Part shown: positions 58,751 through 64,000 of the stretch, piece after piece
Numbering within the stretch: position 1 is the stretch's first letter
Layout: each line of letters opens with the position of its first letter
Assembly (NCBI RefSeq): GCF_000350225.1
Contig: NW_005179249.1
Coordinates: 389,962 to 453,961, forward strand
Source of the DNA: Chondrus crispus
Taxonomy: Eukaryota > Rhodophyta > Florideophyceae > Gigartinales > Gigartinaceae
Length of the DNA stretch: 64,000 nucleotides
Direction: 5' to 3'
The notes under the pieces: generated by a model
The model's database searches: none
What the model was told of the DNA's origin: nothing
What the model saw: only the letters and a program-made list of their open reading frames with translations
Position numbers and translations under genes: made by a program

Positions 58751-58978
58751 CTCGATGTAGCAAAGTGATGTGCTATTTCGCTGCCTACAAAACCAGCGCT
58801 TCGCCGTGATATCTTCAAACTTCACGTGATCAAACCTGAATAAGCTCATGCTTACCTGCGCTAGTACCAGACGCGTGATTGGACCCTTTCACGTTTTCCC
58901 AATCCATCGAATCCTCTCTCCCCATCCGTTTCCCTTTCCTTCCCGACTTTGCTCATCCTGTGTTCCTACTGAGGCGCC

Positions 58979-61226
58979 ATGACCCCCCGAAGAAGGTCTG
59001 GGAAGAAACCCGCTGCGTCAGGCAATCAGCGAGGCCGCTCATCTGGAAAGTCTAACAGCCGAGCGCCTGTAGCCCAGGTTCCCGCGGAACGCCGGTCATC
59101 CCCTCGTGTTGCGGCCAAAGCTACTCCCGCGGCAGCTAGACAGGAAACCCGTCGTGTTTCAAGTAATACGGTCAGGACGCCCCGAGGCAGTCCGCCATTG
59201 ACACGTGCTCGCTTCCCGTTCGGGGTCAGGGAAGCGGCCCGTCCGATGCAGCACATTCGCGTTCGGGCAATCGCAAGCACGGCATCGGCTCCTCTCCGAG
59301 TGAAGACTTTTCCCGTTTGTTCGGGGATGGAGATCAAAGGGAGGAAGATGAACACCCAGAACGCAAACGCGCGAAGCGTCGGTTGGTCGAGCTCCATCGA
59401 TGCGAGCCAGAGGAGGACGTCGACGACATTGTGCAGGCTAGTGCAGCAGAGATGGACGAAGTCGCCCAAACTCAGGTTGTGGAAGACGTCATCGTTCCCA
59501 CGCGTCGTAAGTCGGTGGCAGGTTCCTTGCCGAGTCAGCCAGGGGGCTCCCATTTCTCTCGAGAGTTTGAGGAAGACTCTAACCACGGAGTACTTCGTGT
59601 CATGCGGGAACTGCATGCTCGTTTGGAGAAGCAGCTTGCCATTGAAAAGATGGAAATTCTTGGTGCAATCAAGGCTGTATCTTTTCGTGTCTCCACTTTG
59701 GAGAGGACGATATCACGCTTCCAGGACGCCGTCAACATTGTTCTTCTGAATTCAGCACTGCCGAAGACGGGAAAAGCAGCCGAGAAGGCCTCTTTGATCG
59801 ACCTCCTCAGGCCTATGGAGGACATATTTGGAGGGAAATTCATGTGCATTATTTTACAAGAGCGCTGATAAATTGCACCATGAGAGTTCTTTCTCAGAGA
59901 AAGGAAGCGAAGGAATCTTTTGAAGGTGGGAGTCGTGACTCGCAATCTGAGAAGCTTCGCTTGGACGTCAATAGTTCCGAAGTGTTGGGGTTCGGACTTT
60001 TACTTGTCGACGTCCTTTTGTGGAAAAGGGACCCAACCGAGGAGAAAACCGAGGAGCTGATGGGTACGAAGCTAGCTCGTCAGTATCTGGTCCTTCGAAA
60101 GGCTTGGGGAAAGAGCTGGATTGCAAATGCAATGGACAACCCGAGTATTGGGACGAAGTCACTCGAAATGGTACATCCGAACATCCGCAGGAAACTGAAG
60201 ACCGCTGAGAAACCTTTTTGGCTGAGGCCGGGCAACATAAGAATGATCACAGTCGAGTCTTTTTTCAACGAAGAATTTGCTTCAACGACCATCAAGAAGG
60301 CCCAGCGTGTGGCTCGGCGTCGAAGCGATAAGATGGGGGAAGATGAGCCAGATGGATTCATCAAGGACGAAGAAATGAGGGTTGAGATCGTTCGCCGCGT
60401 TTTCAAGATGGGTAATCAGTTTATGAACAAGTCCAGGGAGCTTGGGCGGAAGTCTTTCTTTCAAAACTTCTCATATGTTTTCCAAAGTGAAGTGGGAGTC
60501 TCATTCCAGTATGAGAATCCGCCCCGCCCGCACATGAACCTCCAAGATATCCCAGACCGAATCTGTCGTACTGCTACGAAGTTGGCCGCTGAGTTGAACA
60601 CCATGAATGGGATAGCGTAAAAGAAGCTGCTTTCTGAAAGTGAACCCTTCATATTCATCGCTACGTATGATGTTGAGACGAAAGACAAGGATGGAAGGAA
60701 GGAGACTCGAGAAATTGTTATCCGACTCAATGCCATGCACGTCGCCTTGAAGTTCTTTGTTGCTTTTACCAGGTGCGGCAGTGATGAAGACCTGCATTCA
60801 ATATCCAAGGAATCCTTTCGTGTGATTTTCATGACGGCTGTCCTGTTCCGGGAGGCCATGCTGATGAAGGTGATTGAGTCGAGGGGTGCATTTTCTGGAA
60901 ACGAGCAGATGTTGCATGATGCCGATAGCCAGGATCACCATAATGATTCACGGCGGTCGCGACTGAGATCACTCTATTCAGAACTTTTGACGGAAGGACA
61001 GGGAGAAAGGCGGGGTGAGCTTCCACAGCAACTCTCCAGTATTATGAAGGAGAAGCTGGTGATGTCCGTGGATATGTACAACTCCGTACACGATCCCCCA
61101 GTCCGATCAGGTTCACATCACGAGAATAATGATGATCTGAGCGTGGTGGACGGTGACGATGAAATCCAGACGAATCAAGTCGAAGACGATGACGATGTAT
61201 TCATAGTCCAAGACTTCGATTTATAA
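58979..61226 (+). pseudogene. Unrecognised nuclear-type protein, about 745 codons, broken
   Basis: The ATG at 58979 follows a pyrimidine-rich leader. Residues 1-100 are basic (MTPRRRSGKKPAASGNQ, many Arg/Pro/Ser). A frame change near 59295-59320 leads into an acidic part (REEDEHPERKRAKRR, with a bipartite-NLS look) and a coiled-coil-like stretch (LEKQLAIEKMEILGAIKAV). A second frame change near 59850 leads to a helical region (59844-61226) with one in-frame TAA (60618-60620, CAA by C-to-T). The C-terminus is very acidic and ends DDDDVFIVQDFDL, which fits an acidic SUMO-interaction motif (V-x-I-V). No family recognised. Tail-to-tail with the next gene; probably a transposon accessory or expanded host family. 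Confidence 0.55.
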
Positions 61227-61319
61227 GGGGTCGTATTTCATGTGATAGTGATACTTCTTAGTTCATCGAAGTGGTAAATAAGTAAAGCGGGAGACTACTG
61301 TAGCATGAATGAATTGAGT

Positions 61320-62795
61320 TTACTTAAAGAGGTCCAGAATTTTGGCAACATTGATGAATTGCCTCACATGCGCAGAGTCTTTGATAGAGAGGAAAGGCAT
61401 GTGCACTTGAAGTACTCCTAGTACGCCGCTGCGATTTACATCAGCAAATACAGATTGACAAGGACTGGATTGAAGATTCCATCGCAGGTAGAACGACTGC
61501 TTCCGGTCGGATGGTCCGCTGACCACGTTTTTAGCACCCACTACCTTCGAAATGCGTTCTTGAAAGTGGAGCTCAGATAGTCTTATGGCTTCCAGTGGAT
61601 GGGAGTAGGTCTTCTCTATGGAATCCCAAGTGCAATCCCGACGAAATACAACGTGCCGTTGTTCATCCTCGTGATCCCTCATAACAGCAAACGAATCTCC
61701 AATTGTCATATAGCACCGGTCAAAAAGATATTTGGTGTTGGGACCGGCCATACAGCCTATCAATCTAGCAGATACGCAATTTTCGGTACCATTTTCCAGC
61801 CTCTTTGCGATTATCAGGTCTCTGAAAACTTGCAGTGATGCTGCTCCGAGTGCTTCTGACAGGTCTAAGAAGCTCCTGAAGTATATACTCGTCTCCTTCA
61901 CAACTGATTTCCTGTACATATAATCTTCCGGAAGAATAGAAACCTTTGTTCGTGGCTGAGCTTTGACTCTTTTGGATATGGAATCAAACTGGAGCAATGT
62001 GCAGTCTGCTCGCGCCTTAAATGAGTCTTACACAAACCATTTCGTCCCACGACTCATTTCACCCGGGGTAGGACGTGTCGGCGTCTTGAGTAACCAATGC
62101 TCAAGACGCAACGAAATAAACTTAAGAGGAATATTGAAGCCCCCAGCAGAAGTGAGGAGCGGGTTCTGAGTCCATAGAGCAGTCGTAATAGAGGATTGCT
62201 GTCCTTTCACTACTTCCTCAAGATACTGAAGGCGTCTGAAAATGGCATTTAGCTCGCGTGTATCTTTGATTGTCTTCTGGTCAAGTGACACATACGTCGT
62301 ATGGTTGAGCTTCCTGCATTTTTCTACCATGGAACTACCTGGAGCATAGTCGATATCATCTACATCCATCGCTCCGCTTGCCATGCCTGAGCTTGCGGTG
62401 ATATCCAATCGCACGGATGTATCTTTGAGTCTTCAGCTAAACTTTTGTCCATCTTGTACAAACTCGTTTCCCTCCTTGAAAGTCACCTTGCTATTACATG
62501 CCCTGAATCCAAACGCAGCCTTGTATTAAATAGTCCCCTTGAGCACCTCTCCACGATCGTCATGAAGGTAGTTGAGACTAATGGCTGTTGCTGGGAACCA
62601 TGCCTTACTTTCTTCTTCGTTCTCCAAGGTATAGTAGACCTCTATATCACTCCCGAATTGGAGGCCATTGAAAAGATCTGATACCATTATCAACCGGTGA
62701 GTGGTATCGTCCTCTGTTAATTTACCTTGGACAGTGATACTTGAGAAACCTTTGTTTGAAATATATACCGAAGACTGAAGAGTTGGGGTAACCAT
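61320..62795 (-). pseudogene. Unrecognised protein, about 490 codons, three in-frame stops
   Basis: The ATG at 62795 (MVTPTLQSSVYISNKG) opens a frame that stays in register to 61320, interrupted only by TAA (62526-62528), TGA (62433-62435) and TAA (62028-62030). Each could come from CAA or CGA by C-to-T. Residues about 50-85 (DIEVYYTLENEEESKAWFPA) resemble the start of a Tudor/Agenet-like chromatin-reader fold, a weak match. Later parts (YVSLDQKTIKDTRELNAIF; a Phe/Arg-rich second half) are not recognised. It faces 58979-61226 tail-to-tail, 93 bases apart. Confidence 0.5.
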
Positions 62796-62955
62796 TCGAA
62801 CGTAGTCAGTATGTACATATATATATCATTAATGTGAAATAACCATTTTTGTAACGGTCACATTTATGGATCACAGCTCCGCTCAGAGTCTAAGTCCCAT
62901 AGGACTTGCACGTGCACGTTTCCAGTAGGGCATGGGCTACAAATCTACCTGCATC

Positions 62956-63156
62956 TTCCAGTCCAGAATGCTTTTCCATTCAGTCATGTGTCATTGAATA
63001 ACTGTCCTTTTAATCGTATTTGCCACAGTCTGGAATGCTTTGACAGTAACTCAGGTGTCATTGAATGACTGTTCTTTTAATCACAGTTGCCACAGTCCGG
63101 AAGGCTTTGGCTGTAACTCATGTCTCATTGAATGACTGTTCTTGTAATCATAGTTG
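62956..63156. repeat. 67-bp tandem repeat, 3 units
   Basis: Units 62956-63022, 63023-63089 and 63090-63156, with a 9-base start of a fourth. The best conserved core is TCATTGAATGACTGTTCTT; TCATTGAATGA is itself a palindrome, so each unit carries a possible dimer-binding site. Confidence 0.9.
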
Positions 63157-64000
63157 CCACACTGGTAAGTGCAACAGGCCTATGATAAAATGACCCTCAA
63201 CGCTCCCCCTCTTTATAAATGAAATAGGAGAAAACGCGTGGGTCCCAGGACGGAGACCCCAACATGAACAATCCAATTGGACCCGTATCTGCGTTTCGCA
63301 TTGCAATCTCACCAATTGATCTGAAGCTACTTAGTGTTACCGTTACTTTAAGCTTTTAACTGATGTAGAAAGGAGTCACTATCTATCTGAGTAAACGTGG
63401 TCGTTTTTGGAGACTCCTTTATATATCAGTGAGCAGTTCTGGATTGGTGACTGAGACGATGTGGATGTATTCATTCCCCTACCTCTTCTATCTCCCCTGG
63501 ACAATATCTAAAGGAAAATAAGCCAGTTGTTCCCTTTCAAGAGGAGTATGAAGCTGCTTTATGCTATATAGACATATTGTTATTGAAAAAGGGAGCAAAA
63601 CCAGCGCTGAAATCCCTTTAGCGGTTCGAGTGAAGCTTTACTTCGTGGAATCTGTGTACGTGTACGCTCGAGTACAAGGTGTTTTACTACAACATCTCAT
63701 ATTGGAAGTGGAATAATCAAATATACAAGATGATTTACTTGTGCAATGAAGATAGAAGTGTCACCACAGAGTGATGATGACACTTTTCTCGCTATTGGAA
63801 GTATGAACTACCCAGTACCAATGCTTGGATGTCGTCCTCCTCAGTGCCCTTCACTTATGAATCACTGTCGCCACTAGAATCACTTGAGTGGTAATCAGAA
63901 GAAGCGCTCGAGACCGAATTCTCCTTCGGACGCTCCGAGTTACCGTGCGGGCCAGTCTGCGGAGAGATCTCTCCGCGGAGAGCCCTTCTTGAAAGTGAGG
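63157..64000. other. No gene recognised
   Basis: Only short frames. A small palindrome CTCTCCGCGGAGAG lies at about 63969-63982. Confidence 0.5.

Noticed and set aside
1-64000. CRISPR arrays, tRNA or rRNA genes, Polinton-type capsid genes, bacterial operons
   Set aside because: Looked for on both strands by eye; nothing with the right repeats, folds or motifs.

Overview
The window reads as nuclear DNA of a eukaryote with few introns and heavy transposon load. The mix of chromodomain Gypsy elements, a Copia element with 112-bp LTRs and a half-tRNA primer site, pogo and DDE_Tnp_4 DNA transposons, and one intronless secreted beta-helix gene fits a florideophyte red alga such as Chondrus crispus. 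That assignment is inference; no search was run. No rRNA, tRNA, CRISPR array or bacterial operon was seen. About 90% of the window is mobile DNA, mostly nested and decayed.

Layout. 1-2164: pogo/Tigger-like transposase relic (minus). 2447-7072: Copia element with 112-bp LTRs and a 5-bp target duplication. 7078-9600: the only island that looks like host DNA, with a doubtful small ORF and the convincing secreted beta-helix gene (8205-9476, minus) with a TATA box. 10.1-12.98 kb: a possible MITE, a perfect palindrome, a DDE_Tnp_4 transposase relic and a 190-bp interspersed repeat. 12983-28921: a pogo-type transposon with TA duplications, split by a 13.9-kb Gypsy chromovirus (14809-28722) that has 664-bp LTRs 98.6% identical. 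29.1-31.1 kb: a second relic of the DDE_Tnp_4 family, a purine-rich stretch, and a long inverted repeat holding the second copy of the 190-bp repeat. A 100-N gap follows. 31.7-33.7 kb: a gag-protease fossil. 34033-48522: a second Gypsy chromovirus on the minus strand. 51508-52471: another LTR of that family in inverse orientation. 52.6-62.8 kb: a decayed cluster of DNA-transposon-type genes.

Main points of interest. (i) Two different chromoviruses each carry a long ORF antisense to gag-pol, starting just inside the 3' LTR; in the first, the module holding it is bracketed by a 34-bp direct repeat of the pol end plus polypurine tract. (ii) A DNA-methyltransferase-like domain fused to a SET domain lies tail-to-tail with a large GH/PCHLC-type transposase relic; beyond it is a tail-to-tail pair of unrecognised genes, one ending in a SUMO-interaction-like motif. 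(iii) LTR ends and flanking pentamers show that about 3 kb between two opposed LTRs was inverted, in the genome or in the assembly. (iv) Perfect short palindromes of unrelated sequence recur. (v) Stops in several relics are explained by C-to-T change without frameshift, and most differences between the young Gypsy LTRs are transitions at CpG, pointing to methylation-linked decay.
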